From Rhypophila decipiens (lineage: Eukaryota; Ascomycota; Sordariomycetes; Sordariales; Naviculisporaceae), in the NCBI GenBank assembly GCA_033297075.1, contig MU858045.1:930001-994000 (forward strand): 64,000 nt of DNA, written 5' to 3'. Shown here piece after piece: positions 45,316 to 55,244 of the stretch. Both the position numbers and the translations under genes were made by a program. The notes beneath the pieces are model-generated. The model made no database searches and had not been told where the DNA came from. It saw only the letters and a list, made by a program, of their open reading frames with translations. Every line of letters begins with the position of its first letter. Within the stretch, counting starts at the first letter, position 1.

Positions 45316-46923
45316 ATGTTGCTGACAGAATTCTTCCAAGCATTTCCTTCACTTGCGAGAATGTCTGCTCAGTCTCTGAGGAGCAAGTTTAGTCCTTACC
45401 GCGCAGTCGGATTAAGCAACCGCCAAAACGTTAAACCACTATTGACGATCCCCGGAAGAGAAAATAAGATTGCACAGAAGGTCGTCAATAAACAGTTGGA
45501 AAGGTTAGCCATGGCTGAACTCCACGACAGCGATCCACCTCAGAGTTCCGACTCCGATGAAGCTCCAAGCAGAGCAGATATCCGCCCGGCAACATTCAAG
45601 ACGTCCGACAAATCTAAACCTCCCTCGTCACCACCCACACGACCCAAAAGACAGGCTGCACAGGCGCAAACGCGGGCGACGAGGGTTTCGAAACATGGGA
45701 CAGGCAGCAAAGGTTCCGAGCCTAGTTCGTCAGCCGAAGGAAATCTAGGTAGGCTCAGCCAAGAATCTAGCCAGAGTCGCAAAAGGAAGTCACCAGATAG
45801 TATAAAGCCCGCAAGCCGACCCGTCAGTGCTGGAATCATATTTCCCGGAGAACCGAAGGTGCGAACTGCGAAGCCGACAACCTACTCTCGGCGGAAACAG
45901 CAACCGGAAGAGATTGACGATTCGGAAGTCGATACTAGCCCCCAAAAGGAGTTCCGGAAACCAAAAGATCTGCTAGCCAAGAAACAATCGGAATCACCAC
46001 AGGCGAAATTTCTTCAACCAGCCTCGAAGAAGAAATTCCCATTCAGAGGATCTCCCGACAAAAAGCGAATTAAGAGTTCGTTTTTGTGGGAGAAGTTAAA
46101 AATTGAATCACCCGAGGATGAGAGGCCTAAGTTTATCATCCCTGATGTGTACTCTTCAAGCTTCAACCTGAAAGAAGAGGACGACGATAAATTTGAGACC
46201 ACAGGGATGAGCGCAATCGACCGGCTCTCGGAGTCACCGTCACCTTTGCCCATCAGTTCCAAAGCATTATGTTCGATGTGCGATCAAGAGGTGGACGAGA
46301 AGGTTCGTGAAAAGTTTGACGCAAAACACCCTGGCTCGCGGTTCAACCTTCGACGAGAACAGCAATTTTGTCAGTTTCACAAACGGAACTCTGCCAGGAA
46401 AACGTGGAAGGCCAAGGGATATCCCGACATCAACTGGAATAAGCTTGACAAGAGGATTGCGGATCGACACAAATTTCTGCAGGCGATATTGGAAGGAGGG
46501 CAGTCCTATTATGGCGACATCTTCAAAAACAGTGTCAAGTCCGGACAGAACAGAACGCTACTCAAATCCGAGACCAACATGACTCCGGGCTATTATGGCA
46601 TTCGCGGTCTTCGGGTCATGACGGATAACCTTACCTACAAGTTCTCGGGTCTCCTTCGTGAACGAGCTGTGCAGGATAGGTTGATCTCGGCGAGAGGCCA
46701 TACCGCTTACTTGCAAACGGTCCTCGTCCCTGAGTTGGCAGTTCAGCTGATCAAAGAGGATATGTCCGTGACCGAGGAGAAGGCGAGGACGATCATGGAG
46801 GAGAGCACGACAGTCGGCGAGCTTCTCAATGAAGAGGTGAAGGACGTTGTGCTCGAGTCTGAGGACGAAAAGGACAAGACGGACGATCAGAGTGAGGATG
46901 ACTCGGATTTTCCAGAACTTTGA
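45316..46923 (+). CDS. RTC4-domain protein (restriction of telomere capping 4-like)
   Basis: The gene is intronless, 535 aa from the first ATG. A second ATG at 45361 in better context (GAGAATGTC) would give 520 aa. Residues 1-300 are disordered and rich in Ser, Pro, Lys and acidic residues, with several KKK/KR clusters suggestive of nuclear location. From about residue 315 the RTC4-like domain begins with LCSMCDQEVDEKV. It continues through FCQFHKRNSARKTW, GYPDINWNKLDKRI and PGYYGIRGLRVM and ends near residue 505. The tail is strongly acidic. Yeast Rtc4 was linked genetically to telomere capping; its biochemical role is unknown. Confidence 0.85.
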   Translation: MLLTEFFQAFPSLARMSAQSLRSKFSPYRAVGLSNRQNVKPLLTIPGRENKIAQKVVNKQLERLAMAELHDSDPPQSSDSDEAPSRADIRPATFKTSDKSKPPSSPPTRPKRQAAQAQTRATRVSKHGTGSKGSEPSSSAEGNLGRLSQESSQSRKRKSPDSIKPASRPVSAGIIFPGEPKVRTAKPTTYSRRKQQPEEIDDSEVDTSPQKEFRKPKDLLAKKQSESPQAKFLQPASKKKFPFRGSPDKKRIKSSFLWEKLKIESPEDERPKFIIPDVYSSSFNLKEEDDDKFETTGMSAIDRLSESPSPLPISSKALCSMCDQEVDEKVREKFDAKHPGSRFNLRREQQFCQFHKRNSARKTWKAKGYPDINWNKLDKRIADRHKFLQAILEGGQSYYGDIFKNSVKSGQNRTLLKSETNMTPGYYGIRGLRVMTDNLTYKFSGLLRERAVQDRLISARGHTAYLQTVLVPELAVQLIKEDMSVTEEKARTIMEESTTVGELLNEEVKDVVLESEDEKDKTDDQSEDDSDFPEL

Positions 46924-47491
46924 TGGATTATCTTGAGGGAAGATTCTGTTTTACTACATGTCATATTTGTTTGCGGGATGATTTGATGTAACTCGTACAT
47001 TGATCGTGAACCATGCAATGGGATATAGAGAGCGAATGGCAAGCATGCGAGCCGGGAGCTTCACCCGTATTGATACCACGGCTTTAAGCAAGATTTGTAA
47101 TGGCAATAGGATTGGTCCAATCATCGGGGGGTGGCAAGATAATTTTACTGAAGATTCATAAAGCCCTATGATCCGGAGAATACGATTCTCATACCATGCC
47201 TGCTATTAGAAATGCCACGGCGGGTCACGATTATGGAAGCTCGAGGGATTGAGAACCAATCATTGCACATTCGCATTCGCAACCCCTGAACGCCAAGACC
47301 CGACTGATTACCCCTATTTGTGACCCCAACCAAGTAAACAAAACAAATCACGCCAGACTTCCTTCGCCGTTCGAGAAAATCGGGGCCTTCTTGACACAGA
47401 TATGTTGTCCAATTAATTTACCATTCTCACACAGCCAGGATCCGATATAACACCCATACTCCAAGTATTATAAGAAAAACCCCAGTTCTAA
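46924..47491. other. Convergent intergenic region
   Basis: This holds the 3' flanks of the RTC4-domain gene and the F-box-like gene. Nothing else was recognised. Confidence 0.4.
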
Positions 47492-49558
47492 CTAAACCTT
47501 GACTGCGTGTCTCTCATCTGACCCCTTCTTACAAGATCTGGTATAGTCCCCAGCTGCCAACTTCAGCCCTTCGGTCCTCGACTTGATATGCGCATAATAA
47601 TTCCAGCATCTTGGACTGCCCGTATCCAATGATTTCCCAGTCAGGTGTATATCCAAGTTCATGCCGTTATCCACGCTGGTGCTAACGGTTCCACGCCCAT
47701 TCTCTTCCTTGCGAACCAAGCCCTCTGTACCATGTCCCTCCCGGTCGGCATCCACTGTCCCACAACACCAATAAACGCCAAACCCTTCATCATCCTCAGT
47801 GAGCTTATACGACCCAGGGTCCAGCACCGAAATCCAGTTCCTAAATCCAACAAAATTGCGGACGGTTGCTCCGTGGGTATGATCGCCGATGTAGATTCGT
47901 CTAGAGTACTTGACTTTGAGGCATACCTCGTCTTTGTTATCATGACAGATGTGTCTTTTGAGTTTGCTTGCTCGGCAGGGTCTCATTTTGAAGCTGTCGG
48001 TTATGGCGTTGCGAGGTGGTTTCTCCGGTTCGTGGTGAGCATGCATGGCATCCTCGTGTTGTTTCTTTTCTCGGTTGTGGAAGTGGTGGTTCGCACCTTC
48101 CTTGGCCTGGACTGGCACCCAGTCTGCACCTGACTCCACACCCAAGCCCCATGTGACTTTGACACTGCCAGAAAGCCTCCCGTGCTTGACTACCAATGAC
48201 TTCATCTTTGTCGGGTTGTCCACCGAGACGTCGGAATCGATATCCTCTTCGGCTATCGGAGGGATATGGACCAGCTCCGTCGAGGACAGTGAGGACCTTA
48301 CTGACTCAACCTCAGTGGTTGTTTCCACTTTGGAAGGAACCGCCGGTTGGAACTGACTGCTGTCCTTCTGCGGCTCCGGGAGCTCCTTCCCTTTCCCGGT
48401 TTTCTTGCCCCGTTTCTTTCCGTGATCGGGGTCCAGACGATCACACCGGTCCGCAATCAGCCCACCGAGGACCATCTCCTCTATCTTCAGCCCGGGCTCA
48501 GGTGCAGGACAGATATACCTTCCCTGAAGCCCTCTCATCATCTTCAACTTTTCTCTCAGTGCAGTTCCAACCTCGGCATTTTCCAATCCGGACTCGTCCG
48601 CGGTACTAGCCTTCATACTAGTATCCAAGGTGATATGTCCCTCCCACTCCAGAGTTAAACAAAAGTCCTTGCTCGAGTCCTTGAATCCCACTGTCAAGCT
48701 AGGGTACCCCCTCCCTGTCATATCCTTCACAGCTCTCCGGAATCCTCGCTCCTTGCTAGCACCCCCAAACTCTCTACCTCCACTTACATCTGAGCTGGAC
48801 AGAAGATGATCCTCATGCTTACATCTAATCACCTTCCACCTTCTGCCAACCTTGTGTGCCAAAATCTCCTTGGACATGTTCACAATCTGCAACCACGAAA
48901 CAGCTTTATGCTCACACAGCCGGAGAACTCCCTCATGACCGATACAATACCGGATCGACTGCGGGATCTTGGTCGAGTCCCGCTGTAACCTCGAGAATAA
49001 GCACCGTGGATGGTCGGCTTTGCATCTTGCACAGTGAGTATACTTTGTTGCTTTGGCGACACGGTCGGCGTAGGTTGGCGATTCTCGGGTTGTGATGCAG
49101 GCCTGGCAGAGGGAGTGTCCTTGGCCTTGTGTTGGACTCCCAGGCTGATGCTGAAAGGCTGGGTGTATGTCCATATCTGTTCCTGTGCCTGGGGCTGGGT
49201 CGGCAAATGGGTCTTCTGAGTCGGAGAGAGGGTCCGTAACGTCTGGTTCAGGAAGACTGTACAAGATGTGACAAGTCCGACGGAGGGACTCCTGCGACAC
49301 GGGGTCCGAAAATTGTAGGATCCGGGTTAGGACAGGGGCCGAGAGGCTGGTCAAGGAGCTGGCTGTGTGATTCTGCTGGGTGGCGGCTGGCATTACTGTG
49401 CAGTGCGCCTCGATCTCCGTTGGGTTCGGGTTCTCCCTGGCGTTGCGTCGTTTGGTAGGAGTGGCGGTATCACGAGTTATGCGGCCTTTGAGCTTCTGGT
49501 ACTTGGTTAATGATCCCTCTGCGTGTCGGTTATGAGATTTGGAGTGCCGTTGGCCCAT
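47492..49558 (-). CDS. F-box-like fungal protein with an N-terminal myristoylation-type motif, unknown function
   Basis: The gene is intronless, 688 aa from the ATG at 49558. The protein begins MGQRHSKS: Gly2, Ser6 and a following Lys match the N-myristoyltransferase consensus. Residues about 70-100 (LTSLSAPVLTRILQFSDPVS followed by a Leu/Arg/Cys helix) resemble an F-box. A Cys/His-rich patch follows (LCQACITTRE, HCARCKADHPRC), then CIGHEGVLRLCEHKAVSW, which is common in uncharacterised fungal F-box proteins. The middle is Ser/Lys/Glu-rich and disordered. The C-terminal third has further Cys (CRASKLKRHICHD, YWCCGTVD). Substrate and partners are unknown. A longer in-frame version begins at a non-ATG codon. 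Confidence 0.75.
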   Translation of the reverse strand: MGQRHSKSHNRHAEGSLTKYQKLKGRITRDTATPTKRRNARENPNPTEIEAHCTVMPAATQQNHTASSLTSLSAPVLTRILQFSDPVSQESLRRTCHILYSLPEPDVTDPLSDSEDPFADPAPGTGTDMDIHPAFQHQPGSPTQGQGHSLCQACITTRESPTYADRVAKATKYTHCARCKADHPRCLFSRLQRDSTKIPQSIRYCIGHEGVLRLCEHKAVSWLQIVNMSKEILAHKVGRRWKVIRCKHEDHLLSSSDVSGGREFGGASKERGFRRAVKDMTGRGYPSLTVGFKDSSKDFCLTLEWEGHITLDTSMKASTADESGLENAEVGTALREKLKMMRGLQGRYICPAPEPGLKIEEMVLGGLIADRCDRLDPDHGKKRGKKTGKGKELPEPQKDSSQFQPAVPSKVETTTEVESVRSSLSSTELVHIPPIAEEDIDSDVSVDNPTKMKSLVVKHGRLSGSVKVTWGLGVESGADWVPVQAKEGANHHFHNREKKQHEDAMHAHHEPEKPPRNAITDSFKMRPCRASKLKRHICHDNKDEVCLKVKYSRRIYIGDHTHGATVRNFVGFRNWISVLDPGSYKLTEDDEGFGVYWCCGTVDADREGHGTEGLVRKEENGRGTVSTSVDNGMNLDIHLTGKSLDTGSPRCWNYYAHIKSRTEGLKLAAGDYTRSCKKGSDERHAVKV

Positions 49559-50728
49559 TGCTTCGTTGAGAAAGTATTCGTATGTGAGACTGGTCACGCG
49601 ATCCAGGGCATATAACTAGGTTTGTAAGAACGAGGTTCTCCGTAGGTTTGGGTTTTCATGCCACAAGGCCAATCTGGACAGGTTAAGAGTCTGGAGAGGC
49701 CTGAGCTTCGTTGGTTGACCATAAGTATTCCTTAACAGTAATACATATCAAGTCCTAGAGTCTGGTCAAGACCTGTATACGATTGTACCTGCATCAAATG
49801 ACTAGGGACGATGCACTGAAGACCGGTTGACAGCTGTGGCATACTGAGAAGTGTCCGGAACTGCAAGGTTAAAGTTCTGAACATCGGACCTTGATGATTA
49901 ACTTTAGAAAAATTCCAACCGTCCCCAGTGCCACGCTAACCGTCACCACGGTGCAAGGGCTTACTGTCAAGGTCAAAGTTTAGGGTTATGAGCTAATGTA
50001 TGAGATGCGCACGATTGAGCCTTGATCAACCAGACACCCCGGACATGATTGTGATATGGGCTATAAGAGTGATACGGGCTGCGGATTCTAACTATCTTGA
50101 AGATATGGTAACGGCGAGAGTGTGAGTAATCTCATAATTACTGCTCAACCCTTGCTTTGGTTGCGCGGCGGATGGCAGCACTGAATCTGGTAGATGGTCA
50201 GAAAGAGCGTATGTGAGCTATGAACGGAGCATCAAAAAAGCAGAGAGATGGCCGATGCACATTTAGAAGCATCTTCATAAAACGGGTCGTAAAGAGCTGA
50301 AGTAAACAAACGATTGGAAGGTTAGTGAACCATTTCTTCGACTGGGGTCTGGACCACAACAAGAATCCGAATCATGATTGGAAAGAGGGAGGAGAGCTTC
50401 GGAATGCCTTCCAACTCATATCGAAGTCCCGCAATCTCGATCCAGTCGCAGACGAAGAGGGAAGGAAGGCACTGCTGGAGTTTTGGCATCAGCGCACCTT
50501 CACGAGACCTCGAATAACGTGCTCCTTCCTATTTATAAACCTCCCTTGACCCGAGCAGCAGTTTGTGGCCAGCTTAAAGATCTCAACTCTTCTTCCAATC
50601 TTTTTTCTTTTTCTCTCATCTTCACATTTTGGACTGGCATCGCGCATCGATTTGCACTCTTATTGCTCATCAATCAATTGCTCAATACTTACATCGCAAT
50701 CAACCATTGCCAGATTCGTCATCTAGTC
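49559..50728. other. Divergent intergenic region, 1.2 kb
   Basis: No gene was recognised. The last 200 bp are pyrimidine-rich like a 5'UTR. Confidence 0.4.
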
Positions 50729-51229
50729 ATGGCAGAGCCAGCGACCTCGGTGCCTCAGCTGGTAAGTCTCCCACCGCCCATGTCATCCTTGTCAACGTCT
50801 CTGACCGAACTTTGACTGCAGATAAATACGACACACGATGGCATAATCTATCATACCCGCGCGCTCTGCGACCACTCTTTTCTTTACGATGTCGGAACAT
50901 GCCTGAAGACACAAAACTGTTCCCTTGCGTCAGTCCTTACGACCTGGTCAACGACGGTCAACCATACGTACACAGGCTCGCAGGAGTCGCTTCCCTTCTA
51001 CAAGAGACCGCTCCCAACCGGCGCGAAGGTGTTTTCAATCCTATGGTGGTCTTTCGTCGCTCTCAGAAAAGCTGCGAGGGTGGTGGTCCTCCTTCGTTCG
51101 CCCCATTGCTGCCCACAATGCAGAAATTTCCACATGACGGACAGCAATAACCTTGGCCGGGAAGTTAATGAACTGCTTGGATTGAGCCTGCTGGTGTTCT
51201 GGACGGTGTACGTAAACTGGCCTTTCTGA
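50729..51229 (+). CDS. Small hypothetical protein (146 aa)
   Basis: The proposal is exons 50729-50761 and 50822-51229. The 60-nt intron has a GTAAGT donor, CTGAC branch point and CTGCAG acceptor, and the upstream sequence looks like a fungal 5'UTR. The product has several Cys (ALCDHSFLYDVGTC, CCPQC), possible N-glycosylation sites (NTT, NCS, NHT) and two hydrophobic stretches in its second half (VFSILWWSFVAL; LLGLSLLVFWTVYV). No family is recognised. A second frame is also open across most of exon 2, so the frame is uncertain and the locus could be non-coding. Confidence 0.35.
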
Positions 51230-51339
51230 ATCGGATGGAGGATTTGGGGCGGAGGTGATTCATGAGACGAGGGCCGGATCAAGACATATTTTCTATCGAG
51301 TCAAGGCGTCTATGCTAGCAAGTCGGGGCAGTTATTCTA

Positions 51340-51432
51340 GTCAGTCAAGACATCTATTATAACAAGAGTGGTGCCCGTGTAGAGGAAGACCGATGCCTGT
51401 ATAAGAAAGTAGTGGTGCCTGTTTACTAGACC
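51340..51432. repeat. Fold-back repeat family B, copy 2 (diverged)
   Basis: The order CTATT..AACA, GTGGTGCC-GTGTA, GAAGAC, GATGCCTGTATA, AGTAGTGGTGCCTGT parallels the centre of copy 1 at 16505-16590, with perhaps three bases in four matching. Many differences look like transitions. Confidence 0.45.
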
Positions 51433-51823
51433 CCTGCATAATTAGGTAGGGGGTTTACGGTTTCGATTGTACCATATTCATCCAACAGGATTCCATGAAC
51501 CACACCCGCCCTCCTACTGTCATGAGTTTCTGGATAGCTTACCAACATTCGTGCCGTCAATCATGGTGGTGGCAGTCGTTGGCCTTTCTTCCATTCCTGG
51601 CACATACAATTCGACGGGCGCCACTGCCTCTCCATTGGCCGCCAACTCGGTGGGCGGTGCAGGCATATACAAGTTTTGGTGGTGGCCGTGAGAATATGCC
51701 GGCGAGGAGATCGAGCCGTCTGTGTATGGATAAGGCGAGACAGCTCCTGGGGTCTTATTGCTGACACCATGTCCTGGCAACTCGCTCTTTGTCGACCATA
51801 GACCATTCCCATCTGCTCCTCCT

Positions 51824-51865
51824 GCTTTGCTCCTCCTGCTTTGCTCCTCTTGCTTTGCTCCTCCT
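51824..51865. repeat. 14-bp minisatellite (3 copies) inside the membrane-protein tail
   Basis: GCTTTGCTCCTCCT is present at 51824-51837 and 51852-51865, with a one-base variant at 51838-51851. A 9-bp partial unit lies at 51815-51823. Because 14 is not a multiple of three, copy number sets the reading frame of the tail. Confidence 0.85.
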
Positions 51866-51966
51866 CTTTCTCCGTCTCATGATCTGGTAGAATCCCAGAC
51901 CAAGCAACAGTACTACAGCAATGATGACCCCAACTGCTATTCCTGCTGTAGCTCCTGTTGATAATC

Positions 51967-51993
51967 CTCCTCCTCCTCCTCCTCCTCCTCCGC
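51967..51993. repeat. (CCT)n trinucleotide repeat
   Basis: On the minus strand it encodes the poly-Gly run just before the transmembrane segment. Confidence 0.8.
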
Positions 51994-52870
51994 CGGTACT
52001 TGGATTCTTATCACCGCGCCCTGATTCCGAACTCTGTGTCGGCACCAACGAACCATCCCCTGTATTACCAGTTGAAGTTGTAGAATTCAACCGCCCAAGC
52101 CACCGTCAGGTATGTCCGTCTCCTGAAAATACAAATGAAACAACGAAGCATACAACGTCACCCCCCTCGTCAAACTCGTACTCAGAGTCGGCAAAACATC
52201 CACGACCGCAATCACCCGCGTAGAAGTCTCAGGCCTACCCGGCACAATCGCCCACGAACCAACATGAATAACATCAGAAGGAAAGGTAGCCATTGTCTCG
52301 GTACCCACCATATCCGTCCCTTCACACCTGGCAGTCGGGACGGTGATCCTCTCGCTTCCCGTCAGTGTTGCCCCAGCTACGAGAGTACATATCCCTACAC
52401 CATTGTAATCCCCACATGTATACGATTCAGGACAACACCCCAATACAGTCTCCCCCGGCTCAATATCGAACTGCATTCTGGCAGTGGACCACCCGCCCGC
52501 TTTGGATCGCCGACCATATTCCGCGCTACAGGCGGTAACATAGCCTTGCGGGCAAATATAAGCAGGTGAACAGATGCCCCAGCCGAAAAAAAGGGGGCGT
52601 AGGGGTCGGGGCGTTACTTGTCGTGGGAGGCCAGCAAGATGCTCTATCCTCGGGTATTCCCGTCGCATTGGGGTCTACAGCGTCCGGGGTGCGGATTATA
52701 CATCCTTGGTTCCGGAAGAAATTTGTTAGAGTTGAGAGTGGCTGGAGGAGGTATGTGCAGTCTTTTGGTTGCGTCCAGGTCGTTGTTAGGGGGCCTAGGA
52801 CGCTTGCGACGATTCGTTTTTGGAGGAGGGGAGGAGCTCCCGTTGGCGATGGGGAAGGTATTTCCACCAT

Positions 52871-53729
52871 TTCCTACTGAAACTGTTGGGACGGTGGATA
52901 GATGCTGGGTGAGTAAGTCCGTTGAGATGATATTATATCGAGATATATGGGACGACTGTCGGAGATTTCCTTGGGATAAGATCACCGTCACTGCCAAGGA
53001 GGAGAAGTAGGCAAGTTTGTCACTGCAAGGGAAAAAGGGAAAATAGGCAGAAAAGAGAAAAGAGTTCAAGAGAGACCAGAACTGGTCTTGGGTCTCTCTG
53101 ATCCGCTCATGGCCTCAGCTCCGGCCCGGTCCGAGGCTTGACATATCGTCTGGACATTGTATTGTTGTTCCTCAGATCTGCCTCCTTATTCCAGTCTCGG
53201 CCCCCAACTTGAAGTCACACGATAACTTGGACCCCTGAAAACGAAACCAGAGACGGCTGTACATCTACGGCACTGCCCGAGGCTGGGTGACCACAGAGGG
53301 ATGGCGACTAACGGTAATGTCACATTCTCAAGCGCACCTTTGAATCGATTGGCTTGTTGGTCCAGGTTTCCCGTATATATCCAACATGGATTAATTAATA
53401 CTCGAGATACCAGTGCCCCGTTAAGGCGTTCTATTCGTGGGTTACTTGGAAGGGCATCATCTTATGGTTAATTAGATACAGCACCGCTCTCATGAGGTCG
53501 AGTGGTACATGTACTACCTCGGGCGGCCGCTCATCACAAGCAGAAGGGCATGTGTGATTATGGGAAAGTGACCACTGTCTTTAAATATGAGTGATTTCCA
53601 GTTTTGCTTGCCATTCAATGCTAATAGATTCAGAATGCTTGGAGAGTAACATTGCCCATCATCATTCTATATCCCCCCTTTTCCCGCCAAAGCAACATGG
53701 CTTGCGAAAGCTACAATCTACCAAACCGC
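52871..53729. other. Intergenic region, 0.86 kb
   Basis: This spacer lies between the 5' end of the broken membrane-protein gene and the 3' end of the metacaspase. No gene was recognised. Confidence 0.4.
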
Positions 53730-55244
53730 CTACATAACAAAGAGAACATCGGTATCTAGAATGAAGAATATCGTTAGTAGCCAGTCGACGGGATAGCATA
53801 AAAGAGCAATCAAGAAGAGAAACCTACCAAGCGGGTGCGAACAACTAAGCTGCGGCTTCTGGGAGTACTCATTCTCGAGAGTGTCGCGGATACTATTCAG
53901 CAGCTCGACATAACTCTGCTTGGGATTCGCCTTGAGGGCCTTGATAAAGGCGTACGACATGGCGCCGGTAGCCTGAGAAGCAATGGTAGCATCAGCCGAG
54001 GTCTGGTCGTCTTTGCTACCGCTCCACATAACCACGTCGGCGGGGGACGTCTTTGTGCGCTTGGTATGTTCGTAGGCCTCGTTGCCTCCTCCAAAGGCCG
54101 ACTTGGCGACGCCAAAGACCGAGGTCATGACTCCGCCCATGTCGCCGCGGGCATAGGAGCCCAGGGCGGACAGCAGACCCGCGCCGGCTTCCTTGGCGAG
54201 GTTGGGCTCCTTGAGTACGCCCTTGGTGCTGTAGATGTAGGGGAGGTCCATCACCGAGCCCGAGTGGCACGAGTCGAAGATGGCCGTCAGACGGACACCA
54301 GCCTGCAAGGGCTTGACTACGTAGTGGTGGATCTCGTCGTCGACGATGTGCCCGTTCCTTTCGTGGTCGACGGGGTAGATGACTTCATCGTGGCCGTCCT
54401 CCTCGTCGCCGTCGAGATCATCGGTTTGTCCGCCGTGGCCTGTTGACAGATTCAATCCACACCGAGATTAGCAGTTGCACCAATGCTGGAAAGCAGAAGA
54501 AAACGAACCAGAGTAGTGCAAGAAGAGGGCATCGTTGGGCTGGGCGCCGGCAACGAGCCACTGCATGGCCTTGATAATGTTCTCCTTGGTCGGCTGCATG
54601 ACGGGGTTCTGCTGGTCGTCCGTCAGGATAACCATGTCCTCGCGCTTGTAGCCGTAGCGCTCGATCAGGAAGCTCGAGACGTTCTTGACGTCGTTGATGC
54701 AGCCGCGCAGCTCGCCCTCTTTGCCAAAGTAGTTGATTCCGATCAACAGGGCCTTGCGCTTGCCCGTGCAGTTGGAATACTGGAAGGTATAGCCGTCGGG
54801 AGCGCCGTGACCGAACTGTTGAGCGCCAGTGGGCACCGCGTGTGTCTGATGCTGTCCGCCATCGCGATTGCCGTAGCCGCCGCCGCCGCCGCCGTGGGAA
54901 GCGATGGGGTAGCCGTAGGTATCAAGACCTTGGGGAGGGGGTCCGGGAGGAGGGCGGTACTGTTGCTGGGGAGGAGGAGCTCCGTAGCCTCCGCCCTGCT
55001 GAGGGGGGGGATATTGGTTGTAACCGCCGCCGTGTTGCGGAGGCTGCTGGCCGTAGCCTCCGCCTTGGCCCGGGGGAGGGTATTGTTGACCGCCGTAACC
55101 GCCTTGACCTTGTTGACCGTAGCCGCCCTGCTGACTATAACCACCTTGGTCATGTCCTCCTCCGCCGTAGCCCTGAGGAGGACCTCCGTGATGACCGCCA
55201 CCGGGACCGTATCCCTGACCGGGGTATCCGCCGCCGTAAGACAT
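53730..55244 (-). CDS. Metacaspase (type I, MCA1/CasA-like)
   Basis: This is a caspase-fold cysteine peptidase cleaving after Arg/Lys, involved in fungal cell death and protein quality control. Exons, in gene order: 55244-54509, 54439-53828, 53755-53730 (457 aa). Residues 1-150 form a prodomain rich in Gly, Gln, Tyr and Pro with GGYGQQ-type repeats, as in type I members. The p20 region begins near [12 protein letters not shown]. The catalytic dyad is His247 (HYSGHGGQ, split by intron 1) and Cys303 (DSCHSGS). The p10 part includes [15 protein letters not shown] and ends in the usual [12 protein letters not shown], supplied by the 26-nt last exon. The longer frame upstream of MSYGGG starts at GTG and was not used. 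Confidence 0.95.

Larger units (their letters stand above)
51520..52870 (-). pseudogene. Single-pass membrane protein with Cys-rich ectodomain, frame broken
   Basis: Reading on the minus strand, ATG 52870 opens an ectodomain with DCTYLL, NQGCIIR and SCWPPTTSNAPTPTPPF. The frame is then lost by one base at a T7 run (plus-strand A7, 52586-52592). It continues in another frame as GWGICSPAYICPQGYVTAC and CCPESYTCGDYNGVGICT. After an unresolved junction (about 52090-52186, probably an intron starting A|GTACGA) come a poly-Gly stretch, a TM segment (GIAVGVIIAVVLLLGLGFY) and RRRKRR. A 14-bp tandem repeat then shifts the frame again before the tail (SELPGHGVSNKTPG to the stop at 51520). The architecture is that of fungal Mid2-like surface sensors of unknown function. 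The breaks could be real or assembly errors. Confidence 0.65.
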
